NCBI GenBank assembly: GCA_050084985.1
Contig: JBITNC010000002.1
Span: 38,378,001 to 38,442,000, forward strand
DNA length: 64,000 nt
From: Nageia nagi
Lineage: Eukaryota > Pinophyta
Reading direction: 5' to 3'
The notes under the pieces are model-generated. The model was not told the DNA's origin and searched no databases. It was given only the letters and a program-made list of their open reading frames with translations. A program made the position numbers and the translations under genes. Shown in pieces: positions 9,631 to 22,321 of this stretch; position 1 is the first letter of the stretch; every line of letters begins with the position of its first letter.

Positions 9631-12600
9631 TCAAACTTCACTCCCCCTTGAGGGCAACTTCACCAACCCGAGAGAATCCCTAAGCTTGCTGAACTGAGTT
9701 TCAGGAAGGGGCTTGGTGAATAAATTAGCAGAGTTTTCAGTAGATGGACAATACTCCAAGTGTATGATGTCATCTAGAACCTTCTCCCTGATAAAATGGG
9801 CTTGTATTTCCACATGTTTGGTTCTCTGATGGAACACAAGATTCTTAGCCAAAGAGATAGCCGATTGATTATCTGAAGAAATAAGAGATGGGCCATTTTG
9901 CTCATACCCAATTTCATTCAGAAGATGCCTCAGCCAAATAGCTTCCTGGGCAACAACAGACATGGCTTGATATTCAGCTTCGATGGTAGAAAGAGTCATA
10001 GTAGGTTGCTTCTTGGAAGACCAAGAGATAGCTCCTGAACCAATGTTGAACACATATGCAAAGGTTGATTTTCTATCATCTCTATCTCCCCCATAATCAA
10101 AATCTGAGAACCCAGAGAGAACAATCGAGGGCACTTTGGAATACTTAAGAGCAAGATCCTTTATCCTTGCCACATACCTCAAGATTTGCTTAACAGCATT
10201 GAGGTGATCAACATATGGTTTTTGCATGAATCATGCCATCAGATTCACTGCAAAGGCAATATCAGGTTGAGAGATAGTCAAATACAGAAGACTACCGATC
10301 AATTGCCTATAAGCTGTAGCATCAGCCAACTAAGAATCTGAGCTCAGAGATACAACTATTCTAGGAGAAATAGGTATTGCAGCATATCTACACTCCTCCA
10401 TTCCAAACTTTTGCAAGATGCCTAATATATACTTAGATTGACTAAGATAAGTATAATCTTTGTGTTGGTATACTTGCATCCCAAGATAGTAATGTAATAG
10501 ATGTAGATCAGTCATTTCAAATGTTGCCTTCAGTTTGGATATGCACTCTTGGATGATTTCAATATTATTACCAGTTATGAGAAGATCATCCACATAAAGG
10601 AGAATTAAGACCACATCTTTTCCTTGATTGAGTACATAGAGATCTGAGTCAGAGAAGCACTTGGAAAAACCAATATCTGCAAAGAATTCTAAAATTTTTT
10701 TGTACCATGCTCTAGGTGCTTGCTTAAGTCCATACAAAGACTTCTTTAGTTTACACACAAAAGACTCTTTACCTTCTAGAATAAATCCTTCTGGTTGATT
10801 CATGTAGATTTCTACATCCAAGTCACCATTGAGAAATGCACTCTTGACATCAAGTTGAAAAACTTTCCATCCTTGAGCTACAGAAAGAGCAAGGATTATC
10901 TTGATAGTAGGCATCTTGGCCACAGGAGCAAAGGTTTCCTCATAATCAATACCATATTTCTAAGCAAATCCTTTGGCCACTAACCTTACTTTATTGAGGG
11001 GTGTAAGGGATTATGAATTATTGCTTGATCCCATGTTTAACATAATAGTCGTTAAACTCATTGCTATTATACTCACCCCCATTATCAGATCTCAACATCT
11101 TGATCTTAAAATCAGTTTGATTTTCAACAAGAGTCTTAAAGTCTTTAAACCTGTCAAAAGTTTGATCCTTGTGCTCAAGTAGATAACCAAATGTCATCCT
11201 GCTGAAGTCATCAATGAAGGTCAGAACATAAGAAGCCCCCCTAGAGACTTAGTCTGAAATGGACCCATCAAATCTGAATGCACAAGCTGAAGAGGACGAG
11301 TAGCCTGAGTTGCCTTATCTTTTTCAAACTTTTGCCTATTCATCTTTCCTAGAATGCACCTTTTACAGAGACCAATTATGGGTGAAATATTAGGTAAACC
11401 TTCCATAAGTTCTTGATTTTTCATATCTTGAATACTCTTGTGGTTAAGGTGCCCTAATCGTTGATGCCAAAGATTACCCTTTGAATAAACATTTGTAGCA
11501 AGACACATCTTTGAAGGAACTTGATCCATAATATAAAGGTCATCCTTTACTGATCCTTTCATCAAGGTGGCAAGTCCTTTCTTAACACACCAAGAGTGTG
11601 AGGTAAACTCAAATGAGTATCCTTTCCTTGTAATCTGAATTACAGAGATAAGATTCATCCTTAGTTTAGGCACATAAAAGATATTATCAAGAACCTTTCC
11701 ATGAATCTTCACACTCCCTATTCCTTGAACATCAAGGACTGAATTATCACCTATCACAACTAAATCCTTCTTGTACTTATGAAAGTTTTTAAACTTATCC
11801 TTTTCATAACACATGTGATTAGTGCATCCTAAATCAACAATCCAATCATTTGAAATAGTTTGAGTCATTGAGTAGTAGGCAACAATAGCAGCATGCTTGT
11901 TCTTCTTTTTATTATTGAAATTTTTCACATTTGCATTTCCCTTACCTTTTTGAGCAAATTTCGTTTTACGATAATCATACTCTTTATGCCCAAATATGCC
12001 ACAAAAATTACAATTTCCATCAAACTTTTCCTGAGGTGTTGGATTGCTTGATCCAGCTTTGTCATTCCTTTGCTTGAAGTTGCCATTATTATTGCCCTTT
12101 TTCTTATGCTTTTTGAAGGTAAGTGAGGATTTGTTATCTTTGGATTTATAATGATTGAACTTCTTCTTGAAAGGAGTTTTGGTTGCTCCTAGAGCAATGT
12201 TATTGTCCTTTGGAGAAAAGTTCAACATTTTCTTATTCAAAGTTTTCTCATGCTTCAAAAGGAGTCTAGAAAGGTTATCAAGAGAGATGACATCTTCTTC
12301 ATCATCGAGCCTAGTTTCCATAACCGTGTCAAAGTTACTAAACTTTGTAGAAAGGCTTTGAAGAATGATGAAGACCATGAACTCATCATTGATCCAGTTG
12401 CACCACAGCCAACTAGTTGTGTCCTAAGGTCAATGATTTTGGTTAAGTAAATAGAAGCACTTTCATCTTCACCTTGACGATATTGCAACAACTTTTGTAA
12501 AATAGTGAACCTCCTTGAAAATTTTGACTCAAGGTAAATTTTCTTCAGCCTATCCCAAGCTTCCTTTGCTGATGTTGAAGAAGAGATCATGAGAAGTATG

Positions 12601-12809
12601 TCATCTAAAACTGCACGATAAATCATTGAAGTTGCTAACTCATTCTTCGAGTTGTAGATTTCAAGAGCCTTCTCATCTGTAGGAGCGACCAAGTCTTCAT
12701 TAAATTTCTTCCATAGCTTCCTTGCTTGTAACTCAGCTTTCATATGAGGTTCCCATATGCCGAAGTTGGAACCGTCGAGTATATTCTTGGGTATGAAGGT
12801 TTCAACCAT
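9631..12809 (-). pseudogene. copia gag-pol, element 1 copy A (internally deleted, frameshifted)
   Basis: Starts at ATG 12809 (MVETFIPKNILDGSNFG) after the leader. Order: Gag (UBN2-like), CCHC knuckle (CNFCGIFGHKEYD), protease WIVDLGCTNHM, pre-integrase NLWHQRLGHLNHK, integrase core start HSDLMGPF, then RT with YVDDLLITGNN, and RNase H ending FTKPLPETQF and SRGSEV. Protease has DLG where relatives have DSG, so the catalytic motif is altered. About 0.7 kb from late integrase to early RT is missing near 10990. Stops include the integrase stop after GIKQ and the RT stop at A*KYG. Copy A alone has one-base losses near 12399 (Gag) and 11237 (integrase). A normal copia polyprotein is about 1300 residues; this span allows about 1060. 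Confidence 0.9.
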
Positions 12810-13406
12810 TGCTACACAAAAGTAAATAAGCAAGAAGAATGAATAAATTTCTACATTTTACCATCTATACAAATCAAACATTGATAAGTAAACATGTCAC
12901 ACATGTGCAAACTTATAAACCAAGATCCATAGAAGGATAAAGTTGAGGTTGTTTTTTTGTATAGAATTAGGCCTTCAGCTGGATGCCTGCAAAGTGGAGC
13001 CCAAGTACTACTAGTCCTCAACCAGTTCACCTTGGTTAGAAATATACTCTCTCAAGGAGAAGTACCAACTATTTTCCAAGGATCCAACGTATCTTGGATC
13101 GACCATTTTAATTATCTTGTTTAAGGTTTTCAAGTTTTCCTCCTAGGTTATTAGGATAATCCTTGAATGGACGTGCGGACATGTGGTATCACTACACACA
13201 TGCCTGTTCACCTAATAGAGTTATGTCCAATCCAATAGAGGTCTTAGGGGAAATTAAGATGAATTTACCACCACATGGTTCTTCAGACTAAAAAGGCTCC
13301 AGTCTACCTTGTCCTCATCTCATGGCTCCCCAAATAAGTCATGTTGTGGAAAAGTACGTGCGGATGTGTTCATTTTAGGGGTTACTTTCAATATTTTGCA
13401 TTTTGC
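12810..13406 (-). other. copia element 1 leader, truncated at the duplication join (copy A)
   Basis: Non-coding leader upstream of gag, equal to 19163-19758. It ends abruptly at the octamer AAGTATAA, where gypsy LTR sequence restarts. Confidence 0.8.
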
Positions 13407-14334
13407 AAGTATAACATTTCGAAAATATGATGATGATGTCACGGGGAGATCGAAGTTCACATTTTGAATGAAACCAAGTCCCGGAAGTGATGATGTCATC
13501 AGGGAGGGATCAAATAGCTGGAACCAGTAAGTATAACATTCTGGAAATATGATGATGACATCACGGGGAGAATGGAGTTCACATTTTGAATGAAATTGGG
13601 TCCCGAAAGTGATGACATTATCAAGGAGGGATCAAATAGCCAGAACCAGTAAGTATAACATTCCGAAAATATGATGATGACATCACAGGGAGAACAGAAT
13701 TCACATTTTGAATGAAACTGGGTCCTGAAAATGATGATGTCATCAGGGAGGGATCAAATAGCCAGAACCAGTAAGTATAACATTCCAAAAATATGACGAT
13801 GACATCACAGGGAGAACGAAGTTCACATTTTGAATGAACCGAGTCCTGGATGTGACGACATCATCAGGGAGTGATTGAATAGCTGAAACCAGTAAGTATA
13901 ACATTCCAGAAATATGATGATGATGTCACAGGGAGAATGAAGTTCACATTTTGAATGAACCGGGTCCCAAAAGTGATGACATCAGTAAGGAATAATCAAA
14001 TAATCGAAGACAATAAATAGAACATTTTAGAAATATGATGATGACATCAAGGGGAGAACGAAGTTCACATTTTGAATGAACCGGGTCCCGGATGTGATGA
14101 TGTCATCAGGGAGTGATTAAATAGCTGGAACCAGTAAGTATAATATTTCGAAAATATGATGATGATGTCACGGGAGAATGAAGTTCACATTTTGAATGAA
14201 CCAGGTCCCGGAAGTGATGACATCAGTAAGGAATAATCAAATAACCGAAGCCAGTAAATAGAACATTCCGAAATGTAGAATATTCTGGAATGAAATGATT
14301 AAATTAGAGATAGGGTTTATTTCGAGTGTCTACA
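13407..14334 (-). repeat. truncated gypsy LTR inside the duplication (copy B)
   Basis: Copy of 7056-7985 (the outer 930 bp of the LTR with the 122-bp array), ending at TGTCTACA on the plus strand. It has no internal gypsy sequence beside it, showing that it arrived by duplication and not by insertion. Confidence 0.9.
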
Positions 14335-14607
14335 CCATGGTTTACAAAAATAGTTGACCTTTTGTTAACTTGATGGCATGGGAGATTCATTCCAAAAGTT
14401 GTAAATTTATTTTTATTTTCTATTTGGATTAGAATGTATAGATTCTTATTGAATTCTAGGAGATCGATACATTTAAAGAAATTGACAACAAAATGGATGA
14501 TTTTTGAAGAATTTATGTACTAATTGAAATGGAACCTATCAATTTATAATTGAACTTTTTTCATAATAAATCTCAGGAAGCCTTCCTCTAAATTGATTAT
14601 ACTAAAG
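14335..14607. repeat. repeat D fragment, copy B
   Basis: Duplicate of 7986-8258, starting CCATGGTTTA and ending TAAAG. Confidence 0.85.
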
Positions 14608-15097
14608 TGAAGGAATTAGATCTACACTAATCTTCAAGGTATAAGACTATAGGAAACTCAATCATTCAACATCTACAAGCTAATAACACCATTCACACAA
14701 GATAACACCAATATAATGTGGTTCCTCCCTCCTTGGGCGTACATCCACAACTAGATCTCAATTATCAAACTATGCACCCTCTTACTACAATTCCTTTCTC
14801 TCCTACACAAACTAGTAGAGTAATCTTACTCAAAATCTTAGTTATGTTACAAGAGGAGAGGCCCTTTATTTATAGCATGAGAGCACCTCCCTAACCTCCC
14901 TTTAACCCAAGGGTAAGGTTAGGGTTACAATAAATATATGACCTAACTTTAACCTACCAACTAACCACTTGGTAAGGTCAAAGTTTACATAATAAAGAAT
15001 TCAATTAATCCCTTAAGGTATCTAAATATCCTTTAAGTGATTAATTGAATTTACAAGGAGTTTAGATATTCATAATATTTCATTACAAATTATAACA
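14608..15097 (-). repeat. copia element 1, duplicated 3' LTR (copy B)
   Basis: 490 bp; same as 8259-8747 plus one inserted base near 14640. Its terminal sequence is TATAACA on the plus strand where the partner has TCTAACA. Confidence 0.9.
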
Positions 15098-15668
15098 CTC
15101 CCCCTTAATGCAATATTGGGATAGAGCGTAGAATAGAGAGAGTTCTCCTCCATAGAGATACAAGCGGAGATGAGAACATTTACATATTTGAGAATCTTTT
15201 TGAGAACTAGTTTGAGACTCACTATATTACCATTTGACAAAATTGGTTTACAATACAATCATTAACCATAACTAGTTTCACTGTACATAGTAGTCGATCA
15301 ACTTTATGCTGACATGTGAGTCTCCATGAGCTTGCTTACACAAGGTGAGTAACCTGCATTTCTGAAGAAGATCCTGCATGCTACAAGCAACTCATGAACA
15401 AAATGAGTTAGATGCATCATATATTCATTTTATTAATAAGAGAATCAAATAATGCCATCTTATAAATAACTGATCAATGGTGCACTATAAGTCATCACGA
15501 AGATGCCAAGCCATCACTCATAGTCACCTGTTGTATATAGACATGTGTTGATTATGAATAGAGCATAACATATAGTCGACTGTACAATGCCTAAAGACAC
15601 ATACCAGATCTTCTCATATGAATACTTGAACAATGAAACGGATTGATCAATTATATGCTCAAAAAATT

Positions 15669-15908
15669 GTACAACAAGTTTCTCATGCAGAGCAAACTTA
15701 CCACAGAGGTATAAAATGTACAACAAGTTTCTCACACAGATCAAACTTACCACGGAGGTATAAAATGTACAATAAGTTTCTCACGTAGAGCAAACTTACC
15801 ACAAAGGTATAAAATGTACAATAAGTTTCTCATGCAGAGTAAACTTACCATGGAGGAATAAAATGTAAAAGAAATTCCTCACACAAAGCAAACTTACCAC
15901 GGAGGTAT
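15669..15908. repeat. 49-bp tandem repeat, copy B
   Basis: Copy of the array at 9319-9558. Confidence 0.85.
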
Positions 15909-15980
15909 ATCATAATCAACACTATATAACAACAACAAAAAAGGCCTCTTAGAGGTGAAGTTATCATCACTAACAAAAGT

Positions 15981-18900
15981 TCAAACTTCACTCCCCCTTG
16001 AGGGCAACTTCACCAACCCGAGAGAATCCCTAAGCTTGCTGAACTGAGTTTCAGGAAGGGGCTTGGTGAATAAATTAGCAGAGTTTTCAGTAGATGGACA
16101 ATACTCCAAGTGTATGATGTCATCTAGAACCTTCTCCCTGATAAAATGGGCTTGTATTTCCACATGTTTGGTTCTCTGATGGAACACAAGATTCTTAGCC
16201 AAAGAGATAGCCGATTGATTATCTGAAGAAATAAGAGATGGGCCATTTTGCTCATACCCAATTTCATTCAGAAGATGCCTCAGCCAAATAGCTTCCTGGG
16301 CAACAATAGACATGGCTTGATATTCAGCTTCGATGGTAGAAAGAGTCATAGTAGGTTGCTTCTTGGAAGACCAAGAGATAGCTCCTGAACCAATGTTGAA
16401 CACATATGCAAAGGTTGATTTTCTATCATCTCTATCTCCCCCATAATCAAAATCTGAGAACCCAGAGAGAACAATCGAGGGCACTTTGGAATACTTAAGA
16501 GCAAGATCCTTTATCCTTGCCACATACCTCAAGATTTGCTTAACAGCATTGAGGTGATCAACATATGGTTTTTGCATGAATCATGCCATCAGATTCACTG
16601 CAAAGGCAATATCAGGTTGAGAGATAGTCAAATACAGAAGACTACCGATCAATTGCCTATAAGCTGTAGCATCAGCCAACTAAGAATCTGAGCTCAGAGA
16701 TACAACTATTCTAGGAGAAATAGGTATTGCAGCATATCTACACTCCTCCATTCCAAACTTTTGCAAGATGCCTAATATATACTTAGATTGACTAAGATAA
16801 GTATAATCTTTGTGTTGGTATACTTGCATCCCAAGATAGTAATGTAATAGATGTAGATCAGTCATTTCAAATGTTGCCTTCAGTTTGGATATGCACTCTT
16901 GGATGATTTCAATATTATTACCAGTTATGAGAAGATCATCCACATAAAGGAGAATTAAGACCACATCTTTTCCTTGATTGAGTACATAGAGATCTGAGTC
17001 AGAGAAGCACTTGGAAAAACCAATATCTGCAAAGAATTCTAAAATTTTTTTGTACCATGCTCTAGGTGCTTACTTAAGTCCATACAAAGACTTCTTTAGT
17101 TTACACACAAAAGACTCTTTACCTTCTAGAATAAATCCTTCTGGTTGATTCATGTAGATTTCTACATCCAAGTCACCATTGAGAAATGCACTCTTGACAT
17201 CAAGTTGAAAAACTTTCCATCCTTGAGCTACAGAAAGAGCAAGGATTATCTTGATAGTAGGCATCTTGGCCACAGGAGCAAAGGTTTCCTCATAATCAAT
17301 ACCATATTTCTAAGCAAATCCTTTGGCCACTAACCTTACTTTATTGAGGGGTGTAAGGGATTATGAATTATTGCTTGATCCCATGTTTAACATAATAGTC
17401 GTTAAACTCATTGCTATTATACTCACCCCCATTATCAGATCTCAACATCTTGATCTTAAAATCAGTTTGATTTTCAACAAGAGTCTTAAAGTCTTTAAAC
17501 CTGTCAAAAGTTTGATCCTTGTGCTCAAGTAGATAACCAAATGTCATCCTGCTGAAGTCATCAATGAAGGTCAGAACATAAGAAGCTCCCCCTAGAGACT
17601 TAGTCTGAAATGGACCCATCAAATCTGAATGCACAAGCTGAAGAGGACGAGTAGCCTGAGTTGCCTTATCTTTTTCAAACTTTTGCCTATTCATCTTTCC
17701 TAGAATGCACCTTTTACAGAGACCAATTATGGGTGAAATATTAGGTAAACCTTCCATAAGTTCTTGATTTTTCATATCTTGAATACTCTTGTGGTTAAGG
17801 TGCCCTAATCGTTGATGCCAAAGATTACCCTTTGAATAAACATTTGTAGCAAGACACATCTTTGAAGGAACTTGATCCATAATATAAAGGTCATCCTTTA
17901 CTGATCCTTTCATCAAGGTGGCAAGTCCTTTCTTAACACACCAAGAGTGTGAGGTAAACTCAAATGAGTATCCTTTCCTTGTAATCTGAATTACAGAGAT
18001 AAGATTCATCCTTAGTTTAGGCACATAAAAGATATTATCAAGAACCTTTCCATGAATCTTCACACTCCCTATTCCTTGAACATCAAGGACTGAATTATCA
18101 CCTATCACAACTAAATCCTTCTTGTACTTATGAAAGTTTTTAAACTTATCCTTTTCATAACACATGTGATTAGTGCATCCTAAATCAACAATCCAATCAT
18201 TTGAAATAGTTTGAGTCATTGAGTAGTAGGCAACAATAGCAGCATGCTTGTTCTTCTTTTTATTATTGAAATTTTTCACATTTGCATTTCCCTTACCTTT
18301 TTGAGCAAATTTCGTTTTACGATAATCATACTCTTTATGCCCAAATATGCCACAAAAATTACAATTTCCATCAAACTTTTCCTGAGGTGTTGGATTGCTT
18401 GATCCAGCTTTGTCATTCCTTTGCTTGAAGTTGCCATTATTATTGCCCTTTTTTCTTATGCTTTTTGAAGGTAAGTGAGGATTTGTTATCTTTGGATTTA
18501 TAATGATTGAACTTCTTCTTGAAAGGAGTTTTGGTTGCTCCTAGAGCAATGTTATTGTCCTTTGGAGAAAAGTTCAACATTTTCTTATTCAAAGTTTTCT
18601 CATGCTTCAAAAGGAGTCTAGAAAGGTTATCAAGAGAGATGACATCTTCTTCATCATCGAGCCTAGTTTCCATAACCGTGTCAAAGTTACTAAACTTTGT
18701 AGAAAGGCTTTGAAGAATGATGAAGACCATGAACTCATCATTGATCCAGTTGCACCCACAGCCAACTAGTTGTGTCCTAAGGTCAATGATTTTGGTTAAG
18801 TAAATAGAAGCACTTTCATCTTCACCTTGACGATATTGCAACAACTTTTGTAAAATAGTGAACCTCCTTGAAAATTTTGACTCAAGGTAAATTTTCTTCA

Positions 18901-19162
18901 GCCTATCCCAAGCTTCCTTTGCTGATGTTGAAGAAGAGATCATGAGAAGTATGTCATCTAAAACTGCACGATAAATCATTGAAGTTGCTAACTCATTCTT
19001 CGAGTTGTAGATTTCAAGAGCCTTCTCATCTGTAGGAGCGACCAAGTCTTCATTAAATTTCTTCCATAGCTTCCTTGCTTGTAACTCAGCTTTCATATGA
19101 GGTTCCCATATGCCGAAGTTGGAACCGTCGAGTATATTCTTGGGTATGAAGGTTTCAACCAT
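15981..19162 (-). pseudogene. copia gag-pol, element 1 copy B (internally deleted)
   Basis: Same domains as copy A, with ATG at 19162 and stop at 15981. Gag reads through the site where copy A is frameshifted (LVGCGCNWINDEFM). Integrase is open through SLGGASYVLTFIDDFSRM and SDNGGEYNSNEF, then meets the shared stop after HGIKQ near 17368. A base gained near 18450 shifts Gag before the CCHC knuckle. It has the same DLG protease change and the same 0.7 kb deletion as copy A. An extra stop follows YGLK near 17070 (YGLK*AP). Copy A lacks it, so it arose after the duplication. Confidence 0.9.
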
Positions 19163-22100
19163 TGCTACACAAAAGTAAATAAGCAAGAAGAATGAATAAA
19201 TTTCTACATTTTACCATCTATACAAATCAAACATTGATAAGTAAACATGTCACACATGTGCAAACTTATAAACCAAGATCCATAGAAGGATAAAGTTGAG
19301 GTTGTTTTTTTGTATAGAATTAGGCCTTCAGCTGGATGCCTGCAAAGTGGAGCCCAAGTACTACTAGTCCTCAACCAGTTCACCTTGGTTAGAAATATAC
19401 TCTCTCAAGGAGAAGTACCAACTATTTTCCAAGGATCCAACGTATCTTGGATCGACCATTTTAATTATCTTGTTTAAGGTTTTCAAGTTTTCCTCCTAGG
19501 TTATTAGGATAATCCTTGAATGGACGTGCGGACATGTGGTATCACTACACACATGCCTGTTCACCTAATAGAGTTATGTCCAATCCAATAGAGGTCTTAG
19601 GGAAATTAAGATGAATTTACCACCACATGGTTCTTCAGACTAAAAAGGCTCCAGTCTACCTTGTCCTCATCTCATGGCTCCCCAAATAAGTCATGTTGTG
19701 GAAAAGTACGTGCGGATGTGTTCATTTTAGGGGTTACTTTCAATATTTTGCATTTTGCAAGTATAAAGCAATTATGCTAAAATATAAAGTAAAGTATTAA
19801 AAATACATCATCTACAAGAACTTGAAATATAAGAGTCCAATGGGTTTTGTACTAACCCCTAAAGGACATTTTTACATTTTGCATACTTGCTCAAGTTCAT
19901 AAATTCATTCAACGCTTTAATGAATTTAAAAAGGCTAAGTCCTACTTAGCATTAATCCATAACTTAAAAAATTTAAGTAATAAACATGCATCATTTATCT
20001 TATTAAAAATGCATTATTTAACTTAAAAATTTTAAGTACTAAGCATGCTTTATTCCTACACAAGATTAAGAGGCATGCATTACAAATTTAGCATGCAAGA
20101 TCTAGATAAAGTTTTAAGTAAAAAAAAACTATACAAATTCCCCCTTTTTTACTTAAAGTTTTATCCCTAAAACTTGTATGCTAAAAAAAATTGTCTTTTA
20201 AGTATGCATTTATATTTTAAGTAAAAATTTCCCTTGTTTACTTAAAAAAAATAGCATAGGTTTCCCTTTTAGGAAACATGAAATCATTAAAAAATACTTA
20301 GGTAAAAACAAATCCCTTAAAGTGTTAATGTTACACTAATATTTATCATTTTACCTAAGTAAATTGCCAAACTTAAAAGTATTTAAGGCAAATAAAAAAA
20401 TATACTCCTAAAGAATTAACTTTATTTGCCACATTTTTCTAAAAAATTGGATAACATTGAAGAGTAATGATGTATCTACTTACTTTAAAGTATTATAGTC
20501 ATCATGACAATGCTTAAAGTTGGAGTATAAGTACTTCTAAGTGCATTTAATAGGAACAAATGACTTGTAAGCAAACAAAAAATATTAAATGCCTACCAAA
20601 AAGTATACGTTTGCTTCTTGGGAGCTTGCAAATATTAATGAAAAAGAAAGGAGACCTATGCATAGTTAATGCTACTTTTACCTCAAACACTCCAAGTAAA
20701 CAAAAAAATACTCCAAGTAAAAAAAAATAAATATTTTTAGGTAAAATAGTGATGGCTACCCTTCCCTTACCAAGAAGGAGTAAATGTTGCTTTGCATGTG
20801 CATTTAAGAATATGCAAGTAGTCAACAAAGAAATCAAATGCACAAACAAGAAAGGGCCTCCATCTTTAAAAAAATTGGAAGAAGATCACGCAACATGAAG
20901 GAGGTCAGGAGGTTTAGGTAGAGGGCCATGAAGGGAAGGAGGCCAAGCAACACGAGTGGAGGGAGAAGGCGTAGCCGACGAGGGAGGAGGGAGAAGGCAC
21001 AACCGGCGAGGGAGGAGGGAGAAGGCGCAGTTTGGTTGAGTCCTTAAGACGTAGGTGGAGTGGTGAGGTGCTCACCACATTTAGACCTGATGAGGAGGAG
21101 AAGGAGGAGGAGGATAGGTTGAACCACTGCATGCACATGGAGGATTAGAGCAAATCTGGGTGCCTCATTCTCCACCAAAACTGGGTATTCTGAAGTCACA
21201 AGGTCAAATCTCTACATAAAGGTTGACTTCATAGAGCAATGACAAGGACTATGATAAGATATATAAGTAATCCAACGTATGAAGTCCAGAAAGAGAGATT
21301 ACGCAGGGTCTGAAGTGAATGAAAGGAGCATTGAAACTCAACAAGAGATAATTGGTGTCATACGTAGACCTGTAGACGTATACCATGTGCCACATGTTCT
21401 TTGAATGCCCATATGAAGAATGTTGGGTGCAAACATTTCGAAGAAGCAACAGATGTAGTTTTCTTCAGGTTTAATGTCTATCATTCTGGCAGGGCTACGA
21501 TGGCACCACCTCATCCTCACCATTAAATAATTTGTGCAATAATAATAAAAAATGGATTATGAGGTGTACAGAGTTAGCCGTGAGGGAGGAGCCACTAGCT
21601 ACAACTATGACGATGCGATCTAAGGTCCCTCTTTTATGCGCCCTTTTTAAAAACATTATCAGGAGTAAAGCTAAACTCTACAAGCTTTTTCAAATTTTTC
21701 TTGTAGATAAATTTTTTATATTTATCCTTTATAGATGTCTTTATATTTCAAAAAATGATAGCTTCTATTTGTGTTTTGATTTTTAAGATAATTTACTTAA
21801 CATGTTAAAAATATATTGCATAATAAAATGCATTTCCCTCTTTTTGAAAAAAATGTGAAGAATACATATATTGCAACAAGAAATAAACATATATATTGCA
21901 ATAATATTTTTATCCTTTTTGTATATACAAAAATGTATATAAAAAATTGTAATTAGAAATTTTCTAATATTTCTACACTAAGATTTAGTGTAAATTAAAA
22001 ATACAAATTTTCATAAAATTTCATGAGCAAAGTGTATAGTAAATGTTCACAAATATATTATTGCTACTTTTAAGTAATTTTTACCCAAAAATTGCAACTA

Positions 22101-22307
22101 ACAAAATGCATGTTAGTATATAAAATATTTGCATAGCAACAAAATAATACACAATTCTTCAAGGAAAATTGCAACATATAAAAAGAACATTAGTATAAAA
22201 AAAATAGGAGATTATACCTTGAAATAGTTTTACCTCACAAAAGAATATGGAAGTAGGAATGGAATGAGCCTTTGAAAAAAAATCTTGAAGAGGAGCCTTC
22301 ACACCAA
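19163..22307 (-). other. copia element 1 long leader (about 3.1 kb)
   Basis: Lies between gag and the PBS. Mostly AT-rich with poly-T/poly-A runs. A purine-rich, GC-richer island at 20880-21140 and a stretch at 21240-21530 look unlike the rest. The latter reads PARMIDIKPEENYICCFF on the minus strand, which faintly resembles a PPR-protein E-type motif; I would not rely on it. No intact gene is present. The leaders of elements 2 and 3 match the first 600 bases next to gag and the end next to the PBS, but carry different middles. Confidence 0.7.
20959..21036. repeat. 28-bp tandem repeat in copia element 1 leader
   Basis: About three units of GAGGGAGAAGGCGCAACCGG followed by CGAGGGAG, with small changes. 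This GC-rich block sits in otherwise AT-rich leader. Confidence 0.7.
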
Positions 22308-22319
22308 GCTCTGATACCA
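22308..22319 (-). other. copia element 1 primer-binding site (initiator-Met tRNA)
   Basis: The minus strand reads TGGTATCAGAGC two bases after the 5' LTR. This is the standard copia PBS, complementary to the 3' end of plant initiator tRNA-Met. Confidence 0.92.
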
Positions 22320-22321
22320 AC

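Larger units (their letters stand above)
7056..13406. repeat. 6.35 kb tandem duplication, copy A
   Basis: This runs from within the gypsy LTR array, across the D-repeat flank, to the leader of copia element 1. It is followed head-to-tail by copy B with an offset of 6350-6353 bases. The join at 13407-13414 is the octamer AAGTATAA, present both at the LTR end (7056) and at the copia-leader end (19759). Single-base differences between copies include one base missing near 12399 and one near 11237 in copy A; both create frameshifts absent from copy B. Confidence 0.9.
13407..19758. repeat. 6.35 kb tandem duplication, copy B
   Basis: This is the second copy, nearly identical to 7056-13406. By eye I count roughly twenty substitutions or one-base indels over 6.35 kb. 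Examples are A/T in the LTR end (TTCTAACA versus TTATAACA near 15092), CAGTTAG/GAGTTAG near 15404, and a T inserted near 18450. After 19758 the sequence continues into the unique rest of the copia leader. Confidence 0.9.

Noticed and set aside
22308-22319. tRNA-Met gene fragment
   Set aside because: Only the 12-base primer-binding complement is present, at the LTR edge; it is a PBS.
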